From Spodoptera frugiperda (taxonomy: Eukaryota > Arthropoda > Insecta > Lepidoptera > Noctuidae), in assembly GCF_023101765.2 (NCBI RefSeq), contig NC_064233.1, positions 1,240,001 through 1,304,000 on the forward strand: 64,000 nt of DNA, read 5' to 3'. The first letter of the stretch is position 1; every line of letters begins with the position of its first letter. Shown here piece after piece: positions 44,460 to 58,100 of this stretch. Made by a program: the position numbers and the translations under genes. The notes beneath the pieces are model-generated. The model had not been told where the DNA came from and ran no database searches. It saw only the letters and a program-made list of their open reading frames with translations.

Positions 44460-46182
44460 TATAAATTTCTGTACATACTTTTTTTTTCTGTATGACGTCA
44501 TACCATAAAATTTCTATTATTCAAAAATAACAGTACAGATATATTATTCAAACAGAAATGATTTGTGTATCTTAATTATTCTTGTATCGTATGATTTTGG
44601 GGTTAGGAATTTAAGGGTTGTTGGGATTTTGAGGATTATTTTTTTTATTTTCTCATCATTACTATCATCATCAACAGTCTGTGACAGTTCATTGCTGGAC
44701 CATGGACCTCCTCTATAAAAGGTGGGTTAAGCTTCATCGCTATGCTTAGGAAGAAGGTAGGAGATTGCAATTTAAAGTTTAAACAGATTAGGTTTATTAA
44801 TAAAATATCATATGATAGTAGTAAAACTGCATTGTTGGTCACAAAAGGCAATGTGCCTCGGACGAATTCTCAGGATGTACAAAATATTACTAGACTTCTT
44901 TTCAGATTTACAAAAAATTCTCAGTAGTAGAACAGTCTACAGAAAATACTCCTGACATATAGCAATAGGCTCAACCTCTATCATATGGGACTTATAAAAA
45001 AAATGGCTCCCGGGATATAAGGTGTGACTATAGTTGATTTATAAAACCCTTCTATTACTGACGACTGACTGACAGTGAGTAGTCAGAACATATACAATGC
45101 TTATTGGAACTTATAGAGTATTCTGTGCTTATAGGGACTGACTAATAAGATAACAAAAGAATCACCTCCTTTTTGGGATGTCGGTTAAACAAATCTAGGT
45201 CATTGTGGATTTTAAGTTTTAAAAAAGAAGCAATGTATAAAACTATTTCAATAGCTTCGTAGATCGTAAGTAAGACTAAATGTGTCTAATAATTAATGCC
45301 AGTGCTCATAAAATTATTACCTAAGTTAATTTCAAGTCACAGAACTTTGTTTCGGTTCCTTAATCGGCAAATAATCGTAAATACAGCTACATTATCAAAC
45401 TACTGAAACAATGAAAGTGAAACCTACTGGATTCTTATCGGAAATTTGATAGGAATTAACGCATAAAAAATCAAAACAAACTATTATAGCTGTTTTGATT
45501 TGAAACTACTCGTTTTCTACTGAAACTAGGTCATGAGCATGAATCAGAGATAATACCTACATTGATTATATATTATTATTTATAAGCAGTACCGCTTCAT
45601 TTATTTCAAATTATATTCTAATTGGAATTTTGCGAAATTTTCATTTTTTCGCTCAACATTCCGACCGAGACACCAAGTACCTTTGACATTTGATTTGACG
45701 TCGATTGATTTTGCATTTCTTTCATTGAAACGTAGGCTTTTTGAAATGCCACGCCATACCAACGCCTTAATATCCGAACACAAAATCAATAACTTCATCA
45801 AAAGGTTACAACTTTTAAATATTAAAGAAGATGTACAAAATCTTAAATTTTATAATAAATACTACTTCTCATATAGACCTATCAACTCAATAACATTTTT
45901 TTTATTTATGTACAAGACATAGGCAACCCGTCTAAGCTGTCTGTACCTGTATAAGTAGACTCCAATCTTATACAATCTTATATACGTTTTGTCTTTTGTG
46001 TTGTTTGTGTACATAAAATTATAATTTCTAATAAGAAAATATTATATCAACAACTTTCCAATTTGAACATTTTTGTTTACGTGTATCCGAACGTTTCGCA
46101 GCTGACAAATCACGAACGAATAGCGATCAACAATTTTTTTGACTCTTGACGTGAGCGAGTACGGTTGTTATAAGCCGTCGAT
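44460..46182. other. Divergent spacer between the Myb/SANT-like gene and ergic53
   Basis: 44680-44775 matches the repeat at 4250 and 6205; 44880-45030 is a worn SINE-1 piece. From 45040 to 46182 the sequence is AT-rich and repeat-poor, and probably contains the promoters of both genes and the non-coding first exon of the minus-strand gene. I cannot place that exon. Confidence 0.45.
46147..46154 (+). promoter_or_regulatory. Unfolded-protein-response-like element upstream of ergic53
   Basis: TGACGTGA lies 29 bases before the ATG. TGACGTG(G/A) is the core bound by XBP1/ATF6-type factors, and mammalian LMAN1 is induced by ER stress. One short motif, so the call is tentative. Confidence 0.3.
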
Positions 46183-49100
46183 ATGTCGTCGATTAAATTA
46201 AATTTAGTATTGTGCAGTGTAATATTATGCATTTTGGTGTGCGTCAACACACAGTCCGTGCACAGACGCTTTGAATACAAATATTCGTTCAAGCCGCCGT
46301 ATTTAGCGCAAAAAGATGGATCCGTTCCTTTCTGGGAGTACGGAGGCAGTAAGTATAACCTAATTTCTCTTATTCTATCAATGATAAATGGTTTTTATTA
46401 GTTTTGAGCTTGTACAGGAACTTCTTAACTACATGTCTACGCTCATGCATACGTAAGTTATGTTATAAATACTGAATTAAAAATATAAAATCATTTGTTG
46501 TTTCGGTCCATACGATTTGACATCGACACGTCAGTGAAATCTGTCATGGATGAAAGGGACAGTGCTATACGTTTTTGCAGTTGTTAAAAAGAGAGATGAA
46601 ATAGTTGCCGAGATCATGTTTTTTGGTTCCACGAAAGCAGTCGACACGGTTAAAAAAGCTTAAATAATTTTATCATAACATTAAAATTAAATAGTTATTG
46701 TTTTCGCAATTTGTTCGGTAATGATTGTGAACTATTATTTAATGCGCGTAGCTGTGTATGACACATTGCTGACATTGTTTTAGCAAATGTTGATAATTTC
46801 TTTCTTTCTCTCGATTTTAGCGAACTTTCTATATAATAAACGTGTCAGCATCGGCCTGCAGGCGGTTATTATCTTTAATGTCAAATTCGCAAGTCGACGC
46901 ATCATTCACTTGTAGCGATAATTGCACTTACACTGCCTTCTTGAATATATTAATTTTGTTGAATATTTTTAATATTATGCATAACTTAAGTTATTTATTT
47001 ATAACTAAGCAATCTCTACTTTATTTAACACAAAAATACAAATTCAATAATGTTATCTATTTTAGTTTACGTGGTAATCTTAAAAAAAATATATGTTTAC
47101 CCTTTATTAATTGTTAATCTTCATAGACAATGCATTTTATATGTTTCTTAGTAATTCCTATTAGAATCCCATTAATTATCAATGAGTTTTCCTTCCTTCT
47201 CATTGGTAATAAAACATGCTTTACATTCTGATAAAAGTTATTTAAAACTTTATTATAGTATTATAGAATCAGTTCTATATAATCATTATATTCTATAGAA
47301 TCAGAAATTATAAATAATTTCTCCCTCACTTCACCCAAGACGGGTGAGCCTTCTCCCTTGGACTGGATAATTTTTCCACCCTCAAAATAAAAAGAATTAG
47401 GTAATATTTTAGCATTGCGACTCTGCACACTACTAACTTATAATATTTCTTTTTTAAATCAACACAAGATTATTTGGGCACCACTGACAAACAGTGAAGG
47501 AAAACATAGTGAGGAAACCTGGGTTTATAATGTCTAATTGTAAGTTTCAAATTGCCAACCAGCATTGAGCAAGTGTAGCGATTAATGCTCAAATCTTCTC
47601 CGTGTGGGATGAGGCATTAGGTCAACAGTGGCTACTTACAAGCTGTTGAAGTAATATTATTCTTATTAGAAAACAGTTAGATGTATCCTAGCTACTCCTG
47701 TTTTATCCACTCTGCTCACCTCTTATTGGTTGCAGCCTGATGTTTTAGAGCCTTGCAGGATCTAGACACACGGCAGTGTGTCCGCCAAGTTCGAGCAAAA
47801 AAACCGACACACCGGCCGTGGGTTATATTACACGAACCATTTCGGGCCAAGTTCGACCCACCTATAACTCAAAATCTATTTTATCTACGCATATGAAATT
47901 TCTAGAATCTGTCAAGATCTACTTACTTATCTAAAATACAAAATTTCATTAATGTACCTATTGTAGGTCTTGAGATATTGACGTCAGAAAATCGCTATTT
48001 TTACTATACACTCACTGACTGACTGACTCACTCACTCATCAAAAACCTAGACCACTTCCAATGGTCGTATTGACTTGAAATTTGGCATGGAGGTAGGTCT
48101 TTAGGTCAAGGTAAAGGAAAAAATCTGAAAATGGCCAAGTGTGAGTCGGTTTTAAAAATAATGAAGGTGTAAATTCATACCCCTAAGGAACTAAAACAAA
48201 AAATTTATCTATATCTTCCAATGGTCATACCGACCTAAAATTCGTTACGAAGGTTTGTATTTAGTCAAAGTAAAGTAAAATAAGAAAAAGAGAAAATAAA
48301 CCTTACAAAAATAAATGAAATCCCACCCAAAACATAAATGTGAAAGGCTGCCAAGTTCGATAATATTGGAATGCTTCGCCTATAAAAGAAGTGAGATCTA
48401 AATAAATACCAAGTTCCATACACAGACCTCAGTTAAAAATGATATAACTTGGCAAGTTTTAATAGAAAATTATATACTTGACTCATTGCGTTTAGTAGGT
48501 TTATAACAAAGTGTGTGAAAACTTGCCAACTTGTTATATCATTTTTAACTGAGGTCTGTGTATGGAACTTGGTATTTATTTAGATCTCACTTCTTTTATA
48601 GGCGAAGCATTCCAATATTATCGAACTTGGCAGCCTTTCACATTTATGTTTTGGGTGGGATATATATTTTTTTATTACTTTATAAAAAACATTGTCACAC
48701 TAAGATTTTCTGTCTCTCTAGGTGCATTTATAAACATACTATTGTTATTGTGTGGGATAGTCTATTTATCAAGGAAGTCTATAAATCATGCTACAATCAA
48801 TAAGATCAGAACGGCTGAAACCGTGCGGAAGTAGCTAGTATGTAAATATGCGTATTGACTGACATTACCACTCACTCAAACATCTTCATTGTGAAACAAC
48901 TGGTATTTGAATATTGAATAACAATAACTAGTTAGTCAACATTAACATGACAATCAAACCGTTACAACTGTGCCTACTGAGCAGACTGTGTGTGCTTGTA
49001 TGTTTGTTAGGCTGTTATGTGAAAACTGCTGAGCTAAATTTGATAAAACTTTGCAAAAGTGTTGGTTTTAGTCTGAGGTTTCAAGCCTGCCTATCAAAAA

Positions 49101-52100
49101 CTATGTGTTTCTTAGTCAGTTACATAAAAATTGCTAAACCAATTTTGATGGAATTTTACAAAGTCTTGAGGAAGCTTGGTATATTATCTACATACACAGG
49201 ACACTCTTAATTCCGAAGTATTAAAACATACATGCACTACAGTCTAAAACATCGAAAAGTTTTAACCAATTTCTCAAAAAAGTGCTTCCCAAAATTTTTC
49301 AATTACGCTGATGTTTTTTGAATTACCATTGGTATTCCACATGGCCCATATCAGCCAGTGTGCCTTCTGAGCCCTGTGCTTATTCATCCATGGAGCCAGT
49401 ACTAATAATCTACATTATTATCAGAGTACTAAATGATACAATATTTATTACTCAATAAATAACGATAAACAGTCGTAAAGATTAATTCTACTGAGAACCT
49501 TTAGTTTTTATATATTTTTCTGTAGCAGGAAAAATATTGTATTTACTGACTACTCCCGCACTGGGTCACCCGCTCTATCTTATAGCCAAAAGCCTTCCTC
49601 GATAAATGGATCTATCCAACGCGTTTAAGCAAACAAAATTCTGGGGGCACGGCAGTGCCCCGCCAAGTCGAGCAAAAAAAAAACGGCACGGCCGTACCAT
49701 CCTTTTCTCGAAGCAATTGGGGCCTTTTTCGACCCCCTATAGTTCGGTTGTGGATAAAGCAAGAAACCTGAATCTTCAGTAACTAATCCGGCATTGTATA
49801 AACACGGAATATTTAAAATTTCAGTCAATTTGAACCAGTAGTTTAAGAATGACAACTTGTTAAAGTTTCTAAATTTTGTCACTCACTGACTCACCGATCA
49901 TCAAAAGTCCAAGGCACTTCTAGCAGACTTAGAAGCTTCATATTTGGAATACATATAGAGTTTAGTGTCTTAATCATGGGAAAACTTAAATATTTTGTAA
50001 TTTCGGTCCAGTTTTCCAAATACACCAACTGCATCAATAACTTTGTAATCCCATATAAATATATGGGATTACAAAGTTATTTATGCAGTTGGTTATGTTC
50101 ATCGCGAACAATTTCCCATATGTATAGCCTATGCTATAACTATACATAAAAGTCAGGGCCTAAGCCTAAGTAATGCGCTGATGGATATAGGTTCTGCAGT
50201 GTTCACATCCGGTCAAGCTTACGTGGCACTTTCGAGAGTTACAAGTCTGGGCGGTTTACATCTCATTAATGTCGACTTTGGAAGTATTAAAGCGCAGGAA
50301 TCATCAATTTGTGAATACAACAGATTAAGAAGTATTTACCGTCCAGACTTGTCAAAAATTGAGACATCAAAGCCTCCGAGAAAAGCCCATAGAGACAGGG
50401 AGTGGGCTTTGAGAAAAACTGTGGCTGAAGCTCAAGAAGTAGTACCGGAAAAGAAAAAGAGGAAGACTACATATAAAAATAAGAAAATATCATAAGACCT
50501 TTAACAAAATTCGTTAGAAGTAGATGGTATCAAAAAGAAAGGCTCTACAAAAAGAAGTGAGATCCCATCAAAAACATCCTGTAAAAAACCCAAGTCTCGC
50601 AGCTCAGTCTTTCTACCGTCAAAAGTTGTGAGATCCATGTAATACCAAGTCGGTTAATCTATTTAGTGTCTACTTGAAGGACCTTCTGTCTTAAGTTATT
50701 ACATAAGTTATTATCATGCCAATATTAAAAATATTTAACGTTTTAAACAAATAGATCGACTTGGACATCGCATGAAAACAAAATTAATATTACAATATTA
50801 TATTAGATTCTTTAGTCTCTCGCGCCTCACGCGATTGAAACTCTCGTTCCTGTTGGTCGCTGGCCCGTCGTGCTGTGTAGTGTGATACATACTAATAATC
50901 AAATCAAGCGATGTCCAAGTCGATCTATTTGTTTAAAACGTTAAATATTTTTAATATTGGCATGATAATAACTTATGTAATAACTTAAGACAGAAGGTCC
51001 TTCAAGTAGACACTAAATAGATTAACCGACTTGGTATTACATGGATCTCACAACTTTTGACGGTAGAAAGACTGAGCTGCGAGACTTGGGTTTTTTACAG
51101 GATGTTTTTGATGGGATATGTATTTACTAGTTACTCCCGCACTGGGTCACCCGCTCTATCTTATAGCCAAAAGCCTTCCTCGATAAATGGATCTATCCAA
51201 CGCGTTTAAGCAAACAAAATCAGATTTTTAATATAATAGCTACTTCCGAGACTCCCTCGCTTCGCCCAAAGCGCAAGAACTCATTGGATGACTTTCCCCT
51301 CTTAAAAATGGCTACTACCGAGCGATTTCTCCCGCTGCTTGTCTCCAATTAATCATAACATCAGCGTGATGTTTAATAGCCTAAAGCCTTCCTCGATAAA
51401 TGGACTATCCAACACAAAATATAAATATTCACTTCGGATCAGTAGTTCCAGAGATTAGCGCGTTCACACTGATCAGCTTTATAATAATTGTATAGATTGT
51501 CAATTGCGGTAGCTACACATGTGTTTTGTTATCGCTCGTTATCAGTGTGCTACCAGTGAACACTGAGCGGGGGAAACTCAATGCACCTTACTTACCCAGC
51601 AGTCGATTCCCGAGTCAGACAAAATATATAACTTAAAATAAAGTCGCCCTTTATTTAGGTAGGTAAAACTCCACATTTTTAACCGACTTGAGGAGGAGGT
51701 TCGCAATTCGGGCGGTACCTTTGTCTTTTTTAATTTAAGTAATACCTACAGCGCGACAGGAGTGATACCACGGCCGAACAAAACATACCGACGTGAAACA
51801 ACGCTTGCGTTGTGTGAGTGAGGTTACCACTTACCGGAGGCCCAATTACCCCCTTCCTAATCTTCCCAATCTCCGATTCCCCAACAACCCTTAAATTCCT
51901 AATCTATCGCAATCTCGCAACGCACTTGTAACGCCTCTGGTGTTTCGGGTGTCCATGGGCGGCGGCGATTGCTTACAATCAGGCGATACGTCTGCTCGTT
52001 TACCGGCTTATACCATAAAAAAATTGTGCTGAGTCTAAGCGCAAAGAAATAATAACTTATAACATTATTATAACATTTTATTATTTGATTAAATTATAAC

Positions 52101-55100
52101 ACAGTCCAAAGTAAAATAATTTACTCGAACACTGCATATTTAATCTATGAACCGTGGATAATTTTATCAAAATCGGTGTAGCTGTTTATGATGATTGTTA
52201 CAACAGAGTGACATTCGTATTTATTACACATACGGTTTATGTGTTAATAATCTAATCTGTGACATAATTTATGGCGTTATTCTATCTACTGGGTATTTTT
52301 ATTGTCACCTATGTACTACCAATGTATGTATAATTTAATTGTAAAATTATGAAATCGGCGTGCTATCATTGGCCTAGTATGATATTAAATTCTTAGGTCG
52401 GACAAAGTACTATTTTGTATTAAAAATTCTAGCTCAAAAAAGTCGATTCTATAGGTAATAGGAAGTAAGTTAAAGATTTTCTTATGAGATAGACCGGCAA
52501 ACAAGCATATCACCTGATGGTAAGCAATAAACGTCGCCCATTGACACCCATAACAGTAGAGGAGTCGCATGTGCACCTTCTACCTACCCCTTAACTAGAC
52601 ATTTGAAAAGTCAAATTGAATTGTCCGTCCGTCAGTCTGTCTGTCAGTAAAACTAGGTGTTCGTTCCAAAGTGTAGCTTCGAATGGAGAAGAACGAGCAA
52701 GAAACTCCAGTCGTTACTCTTTTAAAAAAGTCGTATCATTAATTCCAACTCCAATATATCGCATAGATAACATAAAATATTGATTACTTATGTAAAAAAA
52801 ATATATAAATCCATATTTATGATACGCACGATAATGTGCTCGCCGGGTAATAGAACCTGTTTCTCGTTAGGTCAAGGTTGTAGTTGTGCCAAAATTATCT
52901 AGGTTACTGGTTTTTGATGTATGCATTAAGATTTTTATAGTGCCCGTGGATGATCATGTGTTACGATAGTGAGTTCGGTATTAAATTAGGATGAACACAA
53001 ATCACAGAAAACTGACGTGAAACAACGCTTGCGTTGTGTGAGTGAGGTTACCGAATAACCTGCTTCCCCAAGTCTTCCCAATACACAAACCCAAAAGTGT
53101 GGGAGAACCATGCTTCGGCACGAATGGGCCGGCTCGACCTGAGTGATACCACGGCCTCACCGAAAACCGACGTGAAACAACGCTTACGTTGTATGAGTGA
53201 GGTTACCGGAGGCCCAATTACCCCTCTTCCCAATCCCCAACAACCCCCAAATTCCTAACTCTCTTGAGGCCATCCATAGTATTCCATAGCACGCACCTTT
53301 CCATATAAAAATAGCTTAGCTAAGCGCTAAGCTATGTGTACCAATGAATATGATTAGTGGAAGCCAAACGCATCCACAGCAACATAGCATATCACATCTC
53401 TGGTGGTCTCAAATTAAACTTATGTCGCGACAGTAAGAGAAGCAACTGATGCAAAAAATACCAATCCCACTTTTACTAATATTCGCAGTAAGCAAAGCGG
53501 TAATAAAATGGAAGTAATCAGTAATTTATAAATGTGCAAATGTAGCGTGTCCGATATTTGAAGATATTGTACAATTGTATGACGAAGCATTACGTGTTCC
53601 ACTGCTGAGCATTCATCAAATAAACTATTGTTTTATTTTTTCATAATAACTATCGTGAGACATACTAAATTAACTAAAAATCACGGTTTACTCACGTACG
53701 TCAATGGAGAATAGCTCTAACTACTAGTTTCGAGTCACAGAGGGATGTCTCTTCATCATGAGCAACGTCGCGCAGCATACATTTTTCCATTAATTTAACT
53801 ATTTTTTTTTATTGAAAACCTTAATAAATTTTATTTGAAAGAACATTGTAATGACTGAATGAACAATGGGCTCACTAGGGTATCTGATTCTATTCACGAA
53901 TTACTTGAAAAATGCTCTTGTCTTTTTGGGGTTCTAACTAGTCCTAACCCCAATCTTGTCCAATTCCAGATGCCATAGCATCAGGGGAGAGCGTCCGACT
54001 GGCGCCGTCGCTCCGCAGCCAGAAGGGGGCGATCTGGTCGAAGCAGCCGCTCAACTTCGACTGGTGGGAGATCGACATCATGTTCAAGGTCACCGGCCGA
54101 GGCAGGATAGGGGCTGATGGGCTGGTGAGTGGGTTTTTTCTTATGGTATCTAGGCTGGAGGCAACCGCAAGGGTTACTGGGACTCCGGCTCGAAGCAGGA
54201 GTTGCAACGGGGTGGTGTTTAGTCAGTAAGAGTCTGACACTCCCTTTCGCCTCTCCCGGAGCGAGAGGAGGCACTTAATAATGATGATGATGATTTTTGT
54301 CCCTCAAAAAAAAAGGATACTCTTCACTGTACGGTTGGTCCAATGGCAACCGGCTTCCATGCAACCTGTAGCCGGTTAGATTCTCGCACGGAACAACTCT
54401 TTGTGTGATCCACAAATTGTTGTTTTGAGTCTGTGTTAAGTATATGTGAAATTGTATGTTTTGTAAACGCACCCACGACACACGAGAAAATCCTAGATTT
54501 AAAAAAAAACTTAAATATAGTCACAGTATATTATTTCTCACTTCACCCCCTATTACATGGGACTTATATCAGAATGGTGAAAAGGGTAAACGCGGGCGCG
54601 GGTGCCTCGCTGCACAGGGTGTATATTGTATAGCGACATTAGGTGGCGTAATGTGCATCTCTACCTACCTCTTCAGGGATAAAAGGCGTGACGTTGCGTT
54701 AATCATATAATTGTTGTCTGTTCCAGGCGTTCTGGTACACGACCCAGCGTGGCGACTACACGGGCGAGGTGTTCGGCTCGTCGGACCGCTGGAACGGGCT
54801 GGCCGTCATCTTCGACTCGTTCGACAACGACAACAAGCACAACAACCCCTACATCATGGCCGTGCTCAACGACGGCACCAAGGTCTTCGACCATAAGAGG
54901 TGAGGGGACTCTATTGTTATTAGTATCATAGGATTCACTTAATTTTATTTCGTTGCGGGATCCAAGTCATTCATGTCCCTGGGACGCGCCGGACTTCAAT
55001 GTTTTCGGTTGTATCTACTTTAGATCCTGGTGCATAGGAGTTGCAGCGGTATGGGAGGTTGTGGCGGGCTTGTCCCAATAAAAAAGGTTGCTTATAGGTG

Positions 55101-58100
55101 TTAGGTAGGCGAGCTCCATCGTCAGCAACATCATCGTTTACCACCAGGCAATATAGTGGCCAATCACTGAAAAATAACTTTTTTGAGCGGTTATCTGCAC
55201 TGCCTCGTTGGTCCAGCTGTCGAAAATGCCACTGTTGGGCAAGAGCTACTTTCCCCGACCCGGGAATCTAGCCCCTATACCCCTTGCTCGGCAGATTTCT
55301 CAATTGCGACGAACTCGACTAACGAGGCATTCGGTAAAAAAAACTAAACACTGTTTTCTTTTAATTTCGTTCAGTGTATCTCGAATTTCTGTACCCTTAG
55401 TACGAGTCTTCGAAACGAGAGTGCGTTCGGCGCTCTCATTAGTTGGTTAATTTGAGTCGGCCAATCAGAGTGTTGGACGCGCTTTCGTCTCGATTAATTT
55501 AAACGTAAAGCAAACTCATACTAAGGGTTCAGATGACTACAACTCATTGCCAAACGAACACTCCTGCTTACCTTGGACATACATATAAATATATGCTCCT
55601 GTTGTCCCCAGCGACGGGTCCCAGCAGCTGCTGTCGGGCTGTCTGCGCGACTTCCGCAACAAGCCGTTCCCCACGCGCGCGCGCATCGAGTACTACCTCA
55701 ACACGCTCACCGTCTACTTCCACAACGGTAAGTTATATAGCAGACTACTGCCACTGCTGCTGCCCTAGTACTTGTCTGTATACTTCCATCGAGTACTACC
55801 TCAACACGCTCACCGTCTACTTCCACAACGGTAAGTTATATAGCAGACTACTGCCACTGCTGCTGCCCTAGTACTTGTCTGTATACTTCCATCGAGTACT
55901 ACCTCAACACGCTCACCGTCTACTTCCACAACGGTAAGTTATATAGCAGACTACTGCCACTGCTGCTGCCCTAGTACTTGTCTGTATACTTCCATCGAGT
56001 ACTACCTCAACACGCTCACCGTCTACTTCCACAACGGTAAGTTATATAGCAGACTACTGCCACTGCTGCTGCCCTAGTACTTGTCTGTATACTTCCATCG
56101 AGTACTACCTCAACACGCTCACCGTCTACTTCCACAACGGTAAGTTATATAGCAGACTACTGCCACTGCTGCTGCCCTAGTACTTGTCTGTATACTTCCA
56201 TCGAGTACTACCTCAACACGCTCACCGTCTACTTCCACAACGGTAAGTTATATAGCAGACTACTGCCACTGCTGCTGCCCTAGTACTTGTCTGTATACTT
56301 CCATCGAGTACTACCTCAACACGCTCACCGTCTACTTCCACAACGGTAAGTTATATAGCAGACTACTGCCACTGCTGCTGCCCTAGTACTTGTCTGTATA
56401 CTTCCATCGAGTACTACCTCAACACGCTCACCGTCTACTTCCACAACGGTAAGTTATATAGCAGACTACTGCCACTGCTGCTGCCCTAGTACTTGTCTGT
56501 ATACTTCCATCGAGTACTACCTCAACACGCTCACCGTCTACTTCCACAACGGTAAGTTATATAGCAGACTACTGCCACTGCTGCTGCCCTAGTACTTGTC
56601 TGTATACTTCCATCGAGTACTACCTCAACACGCTCACCGTCTACTTCCACAACGGTAAGTTATATAGCAGACTACTGCCACTGCTGCTGCCCTAGTACTT
56701 GTCTGTATACTTCCATCGAGTACTACCTCAACACGCTCACCGTCTACTTCCACAACGGTAAGTTATATAGCAGACTACTGCCACTGCTGCTGCCCTAGTA
56801 CTTGTCTGTATACTTCCATCGAGTACTACCTCAACACGCTCACCGTCTACTTCCACAACGGTAAGTTATATAGCAGACTACTGCCACTGCTGCTGCCCTA
56901 GTACTTGTCTGTATACTTCCATCGAGTACTACCTCAACACGCTCACCGTCTACTTCCACAACGGTAAGTTATATAGCAGACTACTGCCACTGCTGCTGCC
57001 CTAGTACTTGTCTGTATACTTCCATCGAGTACTACCTCAACACGCTCACCGTCTACTTCCACAACGGTAAGTTATATAGCAGACTACTGCCACTGCTGCT
57101 GCCCTAGTACTTGTCTGTATACTTCCATCGAGTACTACCTCAACACGCTCACCGTCTACTTCCACAACGGTAAGTTATATAGCAGACTACTGCCACTGCT
57201 GCTGCCCTAGTACTTGTCTGTATACTTCCATCGAGTACTACCTCAACACGCTCACCGTCTACTTCCACAACGGTAAGTTATATAGCAGACTACTGCCACT
57301 GCTGCTGCCCTAGTACTTGTCTGTATACTTCCATCGAGTACTACCTCAACACGCTCACCGTCTACTTCCACAACGGTAAGTTATATAGCAGACTACTGCC
57401 ACTGCTGCTGCCCTAGTACTTGTCTGTATACTTCCATCGAGTACTACCTCAACACGCTCACCGTCTACTTCCACAACGGTAAGTTATATAGCAGACTACT
57501 GCCACTGCTGCTGCCCTAGTACTTGTCTGTATACTTCCATCGAGTACTACCTCAACACGCTCACCGTCTACTTCCACAACGGTAAGTTATATAGCAGACT
57601 ACTGCCACTGCTGCTGCCCTAGTACTTGTCTGTATACTTCCATCGAGTACTACCTCAACACGCTCACCGTCTACTTCCACAACGGTAAGTTATATAGCAG
57701 ACTACTGCCACTGCTGCTGCCCTAGTACTTGTCTGTATACTTCCATCGAGTACTACCTCAACACGCTCACCGTCTACTTCCACAACGGTAAGTTATATAG
57801 CAGACTACTGCCACTGCTGCTGCCCTAGTACTTGTCTGTATACTTCCATCGAGTACTACCTCAACACGCTCACCGTCTACTTCCACAACGGTAAGTTATA
57901 TAGCAGACTACTGCCACTGCTGCTGCCCTAGTACTTGTCTGTATACTTCCATCGAGTACTACCTCAACACGCTCACCGTCTACTTCCACAACGGTAAGTT
58001 ATATAGCAGACTACTGCCACTGCTGCTGCCCTAGTACTTGTCTGTATACTTCCATCGAGTACTACCTCAACACGCTCACCGTCTACTTCCACAACGGTAA

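Larger units (their letters stand above)
49637..51131 (+). mobile_element. Helitron-like segment 2 in ergic53 intron 1
   Basis: It opens with TCTGGGGGCACGGCAGTGCC, carries the end of a Pif1-type helicase frame (50091-50495), then a 209-bp-arm hairpin, and reaches ACTAGT near 51130. The stretch 12735-12860 on the opposite strand, inside gene A, resembles its first 170 bases. Confidence 0.5.

Noticed and set aside
46842..47117. 91-codon frame in ergic53 intron 1
   Set aside because: Low-complexity, AT-driven sequence with no splice support.
48947..49210. 87-codon cysteine-rich frame between the two Helitron-like segments
   Set aside because: It starts with a leader-like stretch but has no cysteine pattern I know and looks like decayed repeat; not enough to call a gene.
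55533..55871. 112-codon frame overlapping exon 4
   Set aside because: It reads exon 4 in a shifted frame and then the 103-bp array; not a gene.
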